Source of the DNA: Bradyrhizobiaceae bacterium
Lineage (GTDB): Bacteria; Pseudomonadota; Alphaproteobacteria; Rhizobiales; Xanthobacteraceae
Length of the DNA: 64,000 bases
Reading direction: 5' to 3'
Assembly: GCA_020544565.1 (NCBI GenBank)
Contig: CP078014.1
Coordinates: 3,536,016 to 3,600,015 of the forward strand
In this document: piece by piece, positions 1 to 8,482 of the stretch
How the letters are laid out: each line of letters begins with the position of its first letter
How positions within the stretch are numbered: position 1 is the stretch's first letter
Translations under genes and position numbers: made by a program
The notes under the pieces: generated by a model
What the model was told of the DNA's origin: nothing
What the model saw: the letters and a program-made list of their open reading frames with translations, nothing else
Database searches by the model: none

Positions 1-23
1 CACGATCATCGCCGTACTCGCGC

Positions 24-605
24 TCAGCGCCAGGTGGCCGCCGCCGGAGGCAGACCCTTCAGTGTGCCCTTGCTGACGATCACTACCATCAAGGCGAGCT
101 TCCCGCCGTCGAACTGCAGTCCTGCGCTTACGGCTTTGCCGGAGCCGTATTTTTCGGCGATTGCGACAGCCTCGGAAAGATCCAAGGCGGCAGCGGCGAA
201 GGCTGCGAGCGCAGCCTTATCCTCCTCGCCCAGCTTGAATGCAGACGTTGTTGACCCGTCGTCGACGAGCACTCCCGTCGCAGCATCAACCTTGCCTTCC
301 CACAGTTCCTCGTTCAAAAGGACCTTCACTCTGTAGACAAGGCGACCGGTAGTTCCGTCGAAACTCAGGTCGACAACCTTGGCGCCGGCGCCGCGTTTTT
401 CGGCTATTGCAATTGCACGCCGGGCAGACACCCGAACGTTCCCAAATGCCTTGATTTCCCGCAGGATCGCCGCAGTTTCGGACTCGTTGAATTGCGGGAC
501 TGAAGGTTGCGTAACAGGATTGGCAGGCTCGTAGCCAAAGGCCGGGAAAGGCGCAATCGCCAAAATTAGCAGGATGAAGAGCTTCGCACACTTTTTGACG
601 TACAT
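24..605 (-). CDS. Secreted PepSY-domain protein
   Basis: A 193-residue protein with an N-terminal signal peptide (basic start, hydrophobic residues about 9-24, ending in AFGYEP), so probably periplasmic. The mature part holds two similar blocks (about residues 55-110 and 140-185), each with an A-x-x-I-A-E-K-x-G-x-G helix followed by strands ending in a Gly-rich turn. This is the PepSY layout, a family generally thought to be peptidase-inhibitory or metal-related. The start has a good ribosome site (AGGAG about 6 bases upstream). The function here is unknown. It lies at the left edge of the accessory region, so its upstream operon partners, if any, are on the same strand between 606 and 940, where I see none. 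Confidence 0.75.
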   Translation of the reverse strand: MYVKKCAKLFILLILAIAPFPAFGYEPANPVTQPSVPQFNESETAAILREIKAFGNVRVSARRAIAIAEKRGAGAKVVDLSFDGTTGRLVYRVKVLLNEELWEGKVDAATGVLVDDGSTTSAFKLGEEDKAALAAFAAAALDLSEAVAIAEKYGSGKAVSAGLQFDGGKLALMVVIVSKGTLKGLPPAAATWR

Positions 606-940
606 GACAATTCTCCTGCGATGGGAGGGTAGGACGGTTGACAGAGGCAGAAATTACGTCGCTCGGCCTCGGCGTCTTGCGATCGTGATGCGTCTTGCGC
701 CGCTCAACCCCGAACCATCGCAATCAAGACACTTTGAATGTCGCCTTATGAAGGGATTGATAGCGACTGCTGGTTGCCTCAAGTTGCGACCGGCAAGGTG
801 CGTTGACAGCGGATGAGATGACATGCTGCTCGCCCGCTTGAAACGTTATCACTCATACCGCAGCTCGTTTCGGCCCATGTTCCGGAAATCGCGCCGAGCT
901 TGGCTTGCGCTTCCATGCATTCGGATAGCGCCCTTGCGTA
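606..940. other. Gene-free stretch next to phasin remnant
   Basis: No convincing gene. It carries the ribosome site and presumably the promoter of the PepSY gene at its left end. At its right end it holds the unrecognisable tail of the decayed phasin copy. The reading frames in it have no family features. Confidence 0.5.
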
Positions 941-1126
941 GTCGGCCTGTTCCTTGACGCGTGAAGACGTCAGGCCGAGCGCTTCATTCCATACGCCGTA
1001 GGACTTTGCTGGATTCCCAGCAAACAACTTCAGCCATTGCGAATTGCTGAAGAAGGTCAATTTCGGGCCAGTCGCAGATGCATACACTTCAGATCAGCTG
1101 CTTTCGATCGCCATTTCAGCCTCCAT
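941..1126 (-). pseudogene. Decayed phasin copy, inverted paralogue of the gene at 9454
   Basis: Translated from the ATG at 1126, this begins M-E-A-E-M-A-I-E-S-S and then meets an in-frame TGA at 1094-1096. The intact phasin begins M-E-T-A-M-A-I-E-N-D. After the stop the frame continues with segments such as FFSNSQWLKLFAGNP, YGVWNEALGL and EQADYARALSEC, each matching the intact gene (FFSSTEWLKSFSENP, YGVWNQALSF, EQADYAKALSEC). Similarity stops near 941, where a deletion between two AATGCA sites would explain the loss of the C-terminal third. The upstream DNA (1127-1215) is also similar to that of the intact gene, so a whole promoter-gene unit was duplicated in inverted orientation. No functional product is expected unless translation restarts at 1087. 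Confidence 0.8.
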
Positions 1127-1173
1127 TCCCTGTCTACCCGTCGCTACTCTAGCTAAGGCGACAGAGCGCCATA

Positions 1174-1187
1174 TTGATTTATGTCAA
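1174..1187. promoter_or_regulatory. FNR/FixK-type box, phasin-remnant/tetR intergenic
   Basis: TTGATTTATGTCAA matches TTGA-N6-TCAA, the 14-base palindrome recognised by the CRP/FNR family members FixK, FnrN and AadR. It lies at the same place relative to the decayed phasin start as the box at 9374-9387 does to the intact gene, with a conserved CGCCTTAGCTA about 30 bases downstream that could hold the -10. It may also act on tetR, which starts 69 bases away on the other strand. Binding is inferred from sequence only. Confidence 0.55.
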
Positions 1188-1198
1188 CCGCTGTTGAC
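1183..1198. promoter_or_regulatory. GTCAAC-N4-GTTGAC palindrome, candidate TetR operator
   Basis: GTCAACCGCTGTTGAC has perfect 6-base arms and overlaps the FNR/FixK-type box at 1174-1187. It sits between tetR and the decayed phasin. A near copy (GTCAACAGTGGTTGAT, 9363-9378) sits at the same place in front of the intact phasin. The position next to a tetR gene and the repetition at the paralogous promoter make it a candidate operator for that regulator. This is inference. Confidence 0.45.
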
Positions 1199-1255
1199 CA
1201 ACAGCTATAGTATGATAGTGATGCCATATGACAATCGGATTTTTGTGAGGCGCTG

Positions 1256-1837
1256 ATGGCACGTAGTGCTTTGGCAAGGAAAGGCAGCGCCACGCGAGAC
1301 CGCATTCTGAATGCGGCGATCTTGCGGTTTGCGCGAAGCTCTTATGAATCAGTTGGATTACGGGACATCGCAGCAGATGCGGGCGTCGATGTCGCATATG
1401 TGCATCGTTGTTTTGGTTCAAAAGAACGACTCTTTGCCGAATCCCTTGAAGCTACCATGGAGCCGGCAAAGCTCTTTGCCGGACCTCCAGGAGATATTGC
1501 GGACTTTCTTGCAAAGCAGATCTTTGCACGAGATGGAGGGCGAGGGCGCAATACCGTTGGACCGCTGGATATAATTATTCGCTCGCTTTCAAGCGTCGAA
1601 GCGTCCGGCGTGTTGCGGGAGTTCACCCGCGACAACATCATTCGTCCACTTGCAAGAACGATTGGCCAAAAGACCGACACCAGAGCTGCGGTGATCGCCT
1701 CGCTGCTGGCGGGGATAGGAATACTTAGAAATGTGCTCCGCATTGACCCGCTGACCGAGGTCGAAGGTGGAGAACTTGAAACGCTCATTGCTCAAATCAT
1801 CAACGGCGTATTAGCCGCGGATTGCTCGTCCGGATAG
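1256..1837 (+). CDS. TetR-family transcriptional regulator
   Basis: 193 residues. The N-terminal 60 form a TetR helix-turn-helix: T-R-D-R-I-L-N-A-A, then L-R-D-I-A-A-D-A-G-V-D-V-A-Y-V-H-R-C-F-G-S-K-E-R-L-F. The C-terminal part is a typical helical ligand-binding domain with no recognisable specificity. The ribosome site GTGAGG lies just upstream of the ATG. The gene is 33 bases ahead of phaC on the same strand and is probably the first gene of the PHA/acetate operon, so autoregulation is plausible. The palindrome at 1183-1198 is a candidate operator. A regulator of PHA granule or acyl-CoA metabolism is inferred from position only. Confidence 0.85.
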   Translation: MARSALARKGSATRDRILNAAILRFARSSYESVGLRDIAADAGVDVAYVHRCFGSKERLFAESLEATMEPAKLFAGPPGDIADFLAKQIFARDGGRGRNTVGPLDIIIRSLSSVEASGVLREFTRDNIIRPLARTIGQKTDTRAAVIASLLAGIGILRNVLRIDPLTEVEGGELETLIAQIINGVLAADCSSG

Positions 1838-1870
1838 GAACGAGCGCTGCAATCATATGGAGAACTTACC

Positions 1871-3667
1871 ATGGATGCCATGACACGCGTTGCGATTGGG
1901 AAACCGAAGCTGCCAAAGCTGCCGTTGCCTGAAGGGCATCTCAGCGAGGAAAAGTTTCGAGCCATAGATCGGGTGCGCGAGGCTTTGACCGCGCAGGCGA
2001 CTGGAGGGCTCTCGCCGGCGTCGCTTGCGATGGCTTTCATGGACTGGTCGATCCATCTGGCGTCCGCGCCGGGAAAGTGCCTGGAGCTTACAATGAAGGC
2101 CGGCCAAAAGGCGGCCCGGCTGGGTGCTCACATCGCGACCGCAGGCATCTACAGCGATGAGCACCGCTGTATTGAACCGTTGCCGGGCGACTACCGTTTC
2201 ACAGACGAGGGCTGGCGTAAGCCGCCGTATAATGTCTGGTCGCAAGCGTTTTTGCTCAATCAGCAATGGTGGCACAACGTCACGCACGGGGTGCCTGGCG
2301 TTACACCGCACCATGAAGACGTGGTGTCCTTTGCCGCGCGTCAATTCCTCGACATGTTTTCTCCGTCGAACATTCCCTTCGCAAATCCAGAAGTGGTCGA
2401 GAAAGCCGTCGCAACCGGCGGACAGAATTTCGTTCAAGGATTCCGGAACTGGCTTGAGGATGCGAGCCGTGTCGCAACACAGCAACCTCCTGTGGGCACC
2501 GAGAAGTTCGTCGTTGGAAAAGACGTCGCCATCACCCCTGGAAAGGTCGTTTACCGAAACCGTCTGATCGAACTGATCCAATATTCTCCGGCGACGGAAA
2601 CCGTATTCGCGGAGCCGATTTTGATCGTGCCGGCATGGATCATGAAGTATTACATTCTCGATTTGTCACCGCAGAATTCGCTAATCCGATATCTTGTCGG
2701 GCTGGGACATACCGTGTTCTGCATCTCCTGGCTGAATCCTACTGCCGGTGATCGCGATCTCACTATGGATGACTATCGGCGGTTGGGTGTCATGGCAGCG
2801 TTCGACGCTGTCAGCGCCATCGTTCCTGACTGTAAAGTCCATGCAACGGGATATTGTCTGGGGGGAACATTGCTGTCGATTGCCGCCGCTGCGATGGCGC
2901 GTACCGGTGACGACCGCCTGGCATCCGTCACACTGCTCGCCGCGCAGACGGATTTCTCGGAGCCCGGTGAACTGGCGCTATTTATCGATGATAGCCAGTT
3001 GCATTTCCTCGAGAGCATCATGTGGAGCAAAGGCTACCTGTCCGCCGACCAGATGGCGGGAGCCTTCTCGCTTCTGCGTTCCAATGACCTTATCTGGTCG
3101 CGACTTGTACATGACTATCTCATGGGCGAGCGGACACCGATGATCGATCTGATGGCGTGGAATGCGGACTCAACGCGGATGCCTTATAAGATGCATTCGG
3201 AATATCTTGAGAAGCTCTACCTGCGTAATGAGCTCGCCGCAGGCTGCTTTATGGTCGATGGACGGCCGGCAGCACTGCAGAACATTCGTGCTCCGATGTT
3301 TGTCGTCGGGACCGAGCGCGATCACGTCGCGCCCTGGCGCTCCGTCTACAAAATTCATCAACTGGCCGATACCGACGTTACATTCGTGCTGACAAGTGGC
3401 GGTCATAATGCCGGCATTGTCAGTGAACCGGGACATGCTGGTCGTCGTTTTCGGACTGCACTCAAACACAATACGGATACCTGTCTCGGCCCTGACGAGT
3501 GGGTAACCGCCGCCACTCAAAAAGCCGGATCGTGGTGGGTCGACTGGCAGAATTGGCTGGTCGGGCATTCGTCGCAGACGCGTGTCCAACCGCCCGTGAT
3601 GGGAGCGGCTGACAAAGGTTATGCACCAGTTTCAGAGGCGCCCGGCACTTACGTCTTTCAACGGTGA
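1871..3667 (+). CDS. phaC: Class I polyhydroxyalkanoate synthase
   Basis: 598 residues, the usual size for class I PhaC, which polymerises (R)-3-hydroxyacyl-CoA into PHA on the granule surface and releases CoA. The lipase-like box G-Y-C-L-G-G carries the nucleophile Cys329. The other triad members are Asp484 (E-R-D-H-V-A-P-W) and His512 (S-G-G-H-N-A-G), with the spacing of the Cupriavidus enzyme. The conserved PWIMKYYILDL and GHTVFCISWLNP segments are present. The start at 1871 follows GGAGAACTTACC. The gene sits between tetR and the MaoC-Pta fusion, 4-7 bases from the latter, so one transcript is likely. Codon use is less GC-rich than in the core region after 18 kb. No phaA or phaB lies in the window. 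Confidence 0.95.
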   Translation: MDAMTRVAIGKPKLPKLPLPEGHLSEEKFRAIDRVREALTAQATGGLSPASLAMAFMDWSIHLASAPGKCLELTMKAGQKAARLGAHIATAGIYSDEHRCIEPLPGDYRFTDEGWRKPPYNVWSQAFLLNQQWWHNVTHGVPGVTPHHEDVVSFAARQFLDMFSPSNIPFANPEVVEKAVATGGQNFVQGFRNWLEDASRVATQQPPVGTEKFVVGKDVAITPGKVVYRNRLIELIQYSPATETVFAEPILIVPAWIMKYYILDLSPQNSLIRYLVGLGHTVFCISWLNPTAGDRDLTMDDYRRLGVMAAFDAVSAIVPDCKVHATGYCLGGTLLSIAAAAMARTGDDRLASVTLLAAQTDFSEPGELALFIDDSQLHFLESIMWSKGYLSADQMAGAFSLLRSNDLIWSRLVHDYLMGERTPMIDLMAWNADSTRMPYKMHSEYLEKLYLRNELAAGCFMVDGRPAALQNIRAPMFVVGTERDHVAPWRSVYKIHQLADTDVTFVLTSGGHNAGIVSEPGHAGRRFRTALKHNTDTCLGPDEWVTAATQKAGSWWVDWQNWLVGHSSQTRVQPPVMGAADKGYAPVSEAPGTYVFQR

Positions 3668-3674
3668 GGTCGTG

Positions 3675-5072
3675 ATGGATTCGGGAATGCTCAAGAACGT
3701 CACATTCGATGAGCTGCAGATCGGTGAAAGCGCTTCACTGGCTCATGTCGTCGGACGCGATGACATTGCCTTATTCGCTGCGGTCTCGGGCGACGTGAAT
3801 CCCGCGCATATGGATCCGAAATATGCCGCAACCGACATCTTCGGCCACATCATCGTGCATGGCATGTGGACCGGCGCGCTGGTTTCGGCCGTGCTCGGTA
3901 CAAAATTACCCGGCCCAGGAACAATTTATCTCGGACAAGATCTTAAATTCCTGAAGCCTGTATCTCCCGGCGACACCATCACCGCCACCGTGACCGTGAA
4001 GGAGAAGCGGCCGGAAAAGCATATCGTGTTGCTTGACACGATTTGCACCAATCAGCACGGGGTTCAAGTGCTGTCGGGGACGGCGACGGTGATCGCGCCG
4101 GCCACTACGATCGAATGGCCTCGAGCAAGAGTTCCAGACGTTTCTATTCGTCGTCATGATCGTTACGATGCTTTCGTGATGGATGCTCGCAGCCGCCCCG
4201 CAATCAGTGCGGCCATCGTGCATCCGTGTTCTCCGGAGGCGATCCTTGCGGCTGTTGAGGTTCGTGATGAGGGGCTGTTTGAACCGGTTCTAGTCGGACC
4301 TGAGGCAAAAATTCGCGCCGCTGCCGAAGTTGCACAGGTCTCGCTCGACGGCATGGCGTTTGAGTCTGTGGCGCACAGTCATGCCGCTGCGGCATATGCT
4401 GTCGAACTCGCGGTTGCTGGCAAAGTTGCCGTACTTGTAAAAGGCAGCCTTCACACTGACGAGTTGATGGAGGCGGTGGTGGGATCCGGACTCCGGACCG
4501 GGCGGCGCATGAGTCACATCTTTGCCATGGATGTGCCGGCCTATAACAAGCCCCTTTTTGTCACGGACGCCGCAATCAATATTCGGCCGACGCTGGAGCA
4601 GAAATGCGACATTTGCCAGAACGCGGTCGACCTGCTGCTCAAGCTCGGTATGAAAGAACCGCTTGTGGCCGTGCTCGCAGCGGTGGAGACCGTGACCTCC
4701 AGGATGCCGTCGACGCTTGACGCGGCGGCGCTGACCGTGATGGCGGCCCGCGGTCAGATTACCGGGGCTAAAGTGGATGGCCCGCTGGCCTTTGATAACG
4801 CCATCAGTCTCGATGCGGCAAAAACCAAGGGTATCCTTTCACCGGTCGCCGGTCAGGCCGACATCCTGCTGGTGCCAGATATCGAAGCGGGCAATATGCT
4901 CGCCAAGCAATTGACCTATTTTGCAGGCGCGACCGCCGCCGGTCTCGTTCTTGGTGCACGCGTTCCTATAGTGTTGACCAGTCGGTCTGATTCCATGACG
5001 ACGCGGATTGCATCCGCTGCACTTGCCAAACTGGTCGCTGAACCACGCGCCATGAAAGGCCTGCCGTCGTGA
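3675..5072 (+). CDS. Bifunctional enoyl-CoA hydratase (MaoC) / phosphate acetyltransferase
   Basis: 465 residues if started at the ATG at 3675 (a GTG at 3672 is equally possible; ribosome site GTGAGG). Residues 1-150 form a MaoC/hotdog hydratase with the catalytic D40-x4-H45 pair (S-G-D-V-N-P-A-H) and the F-G-x-I-x-V-H-G-M loop, the PhaJ-like type that makes (R)-3-hydroxyacyl-CoA. Residues about 175-465 are a PTA_PTB phosphotransacylase domain that converts acetyl-CoA (or butyryl-CoA) and phosphate to the acyl phosphate. It overlaps ackA by four bases (GTGA), which fits transfer of acetyl phosphate to acetate kinase. The hydratase half may feed PhaC. The exact acyl chain length is not evident from sequence. 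Confidence 0.9.
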   Translation: MDSGMLKNVTFDELQIGESASLAHVVGRDDIALFAAVSGDVNPAHMDPKYAATDIFGHIIVHGMWTGALVSAVLGTKLPGPGTIYLGQDLKFLKPVSPGDTITATVTVKEKRPEKHIVLLDTICTNQHGVQVLSGTATVIAPATTIEWPRARVPDVSIRRHDRYDAFVMDARSRPAISAAIVHPCSPEAILAAVEVRDEGLFEPVLVGPEAKIRAAAEVAQVSLDGMAFESVAHSHAAAAYAVELAVAGKVAVLVKGSLHTDELMEAVVGSGLRTGRRMSHIFAMDVPAYNKPLFVTDAAINIRPTLEQKCDICQNAVDLLLKLGMKEPLVAVLAAVETVTSRMPSTLDAAALTVMAARGQITGAKVDGPLAFDNAISLDAAKTKGILSPVAGQADILLVPDIEAGNMLAKQLTYFAGATAAGLVLGARVPIVLTSRSDSMTTRIASAALAKLVAEPRAMKGLPS

Positions 5073-6262
5073 GCGCCGATCTGCTGATCACCTTTAATGC
5101 GGGTTCCTCTTCGGTTAAAATCGGTTTGTTTGAGGTCGATGGCGCCGTGTCCCGCCGACTGGCAAGCGGGGTGATCGATTTCAGAAAAACTCCGCTGAGC
5201 TTTCGGGTTACAGAAGGGCCGGCGATCTTCAAGGTCGATCTCAAGGCCAGGACGACGGATGATCTGAGCGAGGTGTTGGCCGAGACGTTTAGCTGGCTCG
5301 CTAAACATTTCGACCTCAGGCACATCGCGGCGGTTGGGCATCGCGTGGTGCATGGCGGCGATACCTTTGCCGGACCCGTTCGAATCGATGAAACTTCCAT
5401 TAAGGCAATCGATGCCTTGAGTGCGCTCGCACCGTTGCATCAGCCGCAATGCGTGCGCCTGATCAGAGCGATTCAGAAATTGCGATCCGATGTGGTGCAG
5501 GTTGCCTCCTTCGATACATCATTCCACCGCACCAACGCGGACGTCGTTCGGCGCTTTGCCATTCCTCGCGCGCTGCATGAGTCCGGTATCAAGCGCTATG
5601 GATTTCATGGATTGTCCTACAAATATATCGCGGGTGAACTTGCGCGCCGCGCTCCCGGAGTAGCGTGGGGCAAGGTGATCATCGCCCATCTCGGCAGCGG
5701 CGCGAGTCTGTGTGCGATTGAGGATGGTGTCAGCCGGGATAGCAGCATGGGATTTTCCACGCTCGATGGCATTCCCATGGCGACTCGTTGCGGCGCGCTC
5801 GATCCGGGCGTGTTGCTGCATCTGCTCGGTCCGTTAGGCCGCACAATCACCGAGGTCGAGGACACACTTTACCATCAGAGCGGGCTTCTCGGCGTATCGG
5901 GAATCAGTGCTGACAGCCGGGAACTTTTGATGAGCGATCAACCGGAAGCGCGGGAAGCAATCGCGCTCTTTACTTTTCGAATCGCTGGTGAAATCGGGCG
6001 GCTCGCGGCAACGTTGGGTGGTATCGATGCACTGGTCTTCACAGCAGGTATCGGCGAGCACCAACCTCAAATCCGCGCTGAGATTTGTGATCGGCTTGCA
6101 TGGCTCGGCCTGAAACTTAGTCCCGCTGCCAATGCAGCAAATGCGGAAGAAATCAGCACCCGCTCAAGCCCCGTCTCGGCATACATCATTCCAACCAACG
6201 AAGAACAAGTCATCGCGGATGAGGCGTTCTCGGTTCTGAATGAGAGGGCTCCAGCGCCATGA
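5069..6262 (+). CDS. ackA: Acetate kinase
   Basis: 397 residues, normal length. It converts acetyl phosphate and ADP to acetate and ATP. The ASKHA-fold landmarks are the N-terminal F-N-A-G-S-S-S-V-K phosphate loop, G-H-R-V-V-H-G-G, D-T-S-F-H, R-Y-G-F-H-G-L-S, A-H-L-G-S-G-A-S and the C-terminal F-T-A-G-I-G-E-H. It starts with GTG overlapping the pta stop and ends in an ATGA overlap with fabI, so translation of pta-ackA-fabI is probably coupled. Butyrate kinase is less likely given these motifs. Together with Pta it gives substrate-level phosphorylation, useful when respiration is limited. Confidence 0.95.
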   Translation: MSADLLITFNAGSSSVKIGLFEVDGAVSRRLASGVIDFRKTPLSFRVTEGPAIFKVDLKARTTDDLSEVLAETFSWLAKHFDLRHIAAVGHRVVHGGDTFAGPVRIDETSIKAIDALSALAPLHQPQCVRLIRAIQKLRSDVVQVASFDTSFHRTNADVVRRFAIPRALHESGIKRYGFHGLSYKYIAGELARRAPGVAWGKVIIAHLGSGASLCAIEDGVSRDSSMGFSTLDGIPMATRCGALDPGVLLHLLGPLGRTITEVEDTLYHQSGLLGVSGISADSRELLMSDQPEAREAIALFTFRIAGEIGRLAATLGGIDALVFTAGIGEHQPQIRAEICDRLAWLGLKLSPAANAANAEEISTRSSPVSAYIIPTNEEQVIADEAFSVLNERAPAP

Positions 6263-7032
6263 CAGCCATTGTCGATCTGGGAGGCAAACGCGGTCTGGTC
6301 GTGGGTATCGCGAACGACCATAGTATCGCCGCGGGATGCGCGGCGGCGTTCTCGCAGGCGGGGGCGGAACTTGCGATTACCTATCTCAACGAAAAGGCGG
6401 AACCGTATGTGCGGCCCGTCGCGGACTCCCTCGCCGCACCAATCATCGTTCCCTGCGACGTTCGGATTCCGGGACAGTTGGAGAGCGTGTTCGAGGCAAT
6501 CGAGAGACAATGGAGCCGGCTCGACTTTGTGCTGCACTCCATCGCCTTTGCGCCACGCGAGGATTTGCGCACCGGTATCGTCAATTGCTCGGCCGAAGGG
6601 TTTGCGCTTGCCATGGACGTCTCGTGTCATTCCTTTATTCGCATGGCGAAGTTAGCAGCTCCGCTGATGACCGACGGCGGTTGTCTGCTGACAGTCAGCT
6701 TCTACGGGGCAGATCGTGTCGTTGAAAACTACAATTTGATGGGACCCGTGAAGGCCGCCCTCGAATCCAGTGTCCGCTATATCGCCGCTGAACTTGCAGA
6801 TCGAAGGATTCGTGCTCACGCGATCTCGGCGGGGCCGGTCAAGACGCGCGCTGCTTCCGGCATTGACAGGTTTGACGAATTGCTCGATGAAGTCCGTGCG
6901 CGCACGCCGGCAGGTCAACTCGTAACGATCCAGGAGATTGGCCGCGTCGCGGCCTTTCTGGTCAGCGGTGCCGGTGCGCCCCTCTCTGGCTCGATCATCT
7001 ATGCCGATAACGGTTTTCACACTATAGCATAG
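6259..7032 (+). CDS. fabI: FabI-like enoyl-ACP (enoyl-thioester) reductase
   Basis: 257 residues, an atypical short-chain dehydrogenase of the FabI branch. It has the FabI-type nucleotide-binding start (G-K-R-G-L-V-V-G-I-A-N-D-H-S-I-A) rather than TGxxxGIG, and catalytic residues Tyr149, Tyr158 and Lys165, matching Tyr146/Tyr156/Lys163 of E. coli FabI. It would reduce trans-2-enoyl-ACP (or -CoA) with NADH. The gene overlaps ackA (ATGA) and ends 47 bases before the hydrolase gene. Since a housekeeping FabI is expected elsewhere in the genome, this is probably a dedicated paralogue. One role could be re-oxidising NADH by reducing enoyl intermediates that the MaoC half of the upstream fusion also uses; this is inference. 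Confidence 0.88.
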   Translation: MTAIVDLGGKRGLVVGIANDHSIAAGCAAAFSQAGAELAITYLNEKAEPYVRPVADSLAAPIIVPCDVRIPGQLESVFEAIERQWSRLDFVLHSIAFAPREDLRTGIVNCSAEGFALAMDVSCHSFIRMAKLAAPLMTDGGCLLTVSFYGADRVVENYNLMGPVKAALESSVRYIAAELADRRIRAHAISAGPVKTRAASGIDRFDELLDEVRARTPAGQLVTIQEIGRVAAFLVSGAGAPLSGSIIYADNGFHTIA

Positions 7033-7079
7033 TGACACATTTGTCGTGCGGTAGCTTCCGGCATAATAAAAGAAGGCAA

Positions 7080-8261
7080 ATGACCGACACCTTCGACGAT
7101 AAGCGCCTCGAGCGCGTTCTCGGGCGCGGCGATGGTGTTGTTCGTTGTCTGCGGTTCGCAGCTCTTACTGTTGGCCTTGTGCTAGCGGGATGTGCTGCCC
7201 GCCCGGGACCCGAGGTGTTGAACCCGGTGCCGACCGCGCTGCCGGGCGCAAAAATGGTAACGGTGTATGTCGCGACAACGGCCGAGCGCGAAATTCCTGA
7301 TAGCAATATCTTCGCAAACGGCCGCGCTCGAAGTTTGAATTATGCGGAGTTCAAGATCTCGATCCCGCCGCGGCACCAGCCCGGAAATATCGAATGGCCA
7401 ATAGGGAACCCTGATCCGGCGATCAGCTTTGCGACCGTGCAGCAGAGCATTCTGGACAAGCAGACTTTCGAGCGGCGGGTTACGTCTGGGGCAAGCAGCT
7501 CGAGCCGTGCGAAGGTCGGCGTTTTTGTTCACGGGTTCAATACAAACTTCCAGGAAGCGGTTTACCGGCTCGCGCAAATGGCAGCTGACGCTGATGTCGA
7601 TGGCGTACCGATCCTCTTCGCCTGGCCATCCGCGGCAAAGGCGACCGGATATGTCGCGGACAAGGAGGCGGTGACGTATTCTCGGGATCGATTGGCCGAA
7701 CTTCTGACGACGCTTTCGCGCAAGACGTCCGTTGAGGGGATCAACCTGATCGGGCACAGCATGGGTGCATGGCTGACGGTGGAAGCGTTGCGCCAACTTC
7801 GCTTGGCCCGCAACGATGCCGCAATCAATCGCTTGAATGTCATACTTGCTGCTCCGGACATCGACGTCGATGTGTTCCGCTCCCAGATGGAAGTGATCGG
7901 TCCGCTTTCACCACCAATGACAGTGCTTGTGTCGCGAGATGACATTGCTCTCAAAATATCCGGCAAGATCGCAGGAGAGCGGCCGAGACTTGGTGTTCTC
8001 GATGTGGATGATCCGAGAGTTCAGGAGGCGGCACTGAAGGCAAATCTGCAGATTGTAGATATTTCCAGCCTGAAGGCGTCCGACGGCTTCAATCACGATC
8101 GTTTCGCTAGACTTGCCGCGCTCCATTCCCGGCTGACTCACGCCGAGGTAGGCGGCGCGGGCCACGATATGCGCCGCGCTGGTGCATTTATCTTCAATAC
8201 GGTCGGCACCACGCTCTCCACCCCATTTAGTCTCGTAGGGGGTGCGATTGCTGGTGAATGA
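7080..8261 (+). CDS. Lipoprotein alpha/beta hydrolase (DUF900 type)
   Basis: 393 residues from the ATG at 7080 (ribosome site AGAAGG; an upstream in-frame GTG at 7032 abuts the fabI stop and lacks a site). The N-terminus has a short hydrophobic stretch ending in the lipobox V-L-A-G-C, so the mature protein is probably a lipoprotein. The hydrolase core has G-V-F-V-H-G-F-N-T-N-F (oxyanion strand) and the nucleophile elbow L-I-G-H-S-M-G with Ser227. An aspartate (L-A-A-P-D-I-D) and a late histidine are plausible triad partners. The family is known as DUF900; substrates are mostly unknown. As last gene of the PHA operon it could be an esterase acting on lipids or hydroxyacid oligomers. A fragment of a second copy lies at 9200-9262. 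Confidence 0.8.
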   Translation: MTDTFDDKRLERVLGRGDGVVRCLRFAALTVGLVLAGCAARPGPEVLNPVPTALPGAKMVTVYVATTAEREIPDSNIFANGRARSLNYAEFKISIPPRHQPGNIEWPIGNPDPAISFATVQQSILDKQTFERRVTSGASSSSRAKVGVFVHGFNTNFQEAVYRLAQMAADADVDGVPILFAWPSAAKATGYVADKEAVTYSRDRLAELLTTLSRKTSVEGINLIGHSMGAWLTVEALRQLRLARNDAAINRLNVILAAPDIDVDVFRSQMEVIGPLSPPMTVLVSRDDIALKISGKIAGERPRLGVLDVDDPRVQEAALKANLQIVDISSLKASDGFNHDRFARLAALHSRLTHAEVGGAGHDMRRAGAFIFNTVGTTLSTPFSLVGGAIAGE

Positions 8262-8430
8262 AATGGTGAGCATACTCGCGATGCTCGTGACCTTGATAAA
8301 GGGCTGATTCATAAAGCGCGCGATCTGAAGATCGTGGACCCCAGCTCCTCTCGAGATCGGCCTGCTCTGCCGCGATAGGGCAGCCAGCGCGGATGCCGCT
8401 ATCCGTGAGGGCATCGGCGGTGACTCGAGC

Positions 8431-8459
8431 AAAATAAAAAGACCGCCTCGCGGCGGTCT
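8431..8459 (-). terminator. Rho-independent terminator of the coiled-coil gene
   Basis: On the minus strand a perfect 8-base stem (AGACCGCC / GGCGGTCT, loop GCGA, 8440-8459) is followed by TTTTTATTTT. It lies 23 bases after the stop of the gene at 8483-9076. On the plus strand there is no T run, so it would not stop the hydrolase transcript. Confidence 0.85.
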
Positions 8460-8482
8460 CTCCGCATCTAACCGGGGCTTGA

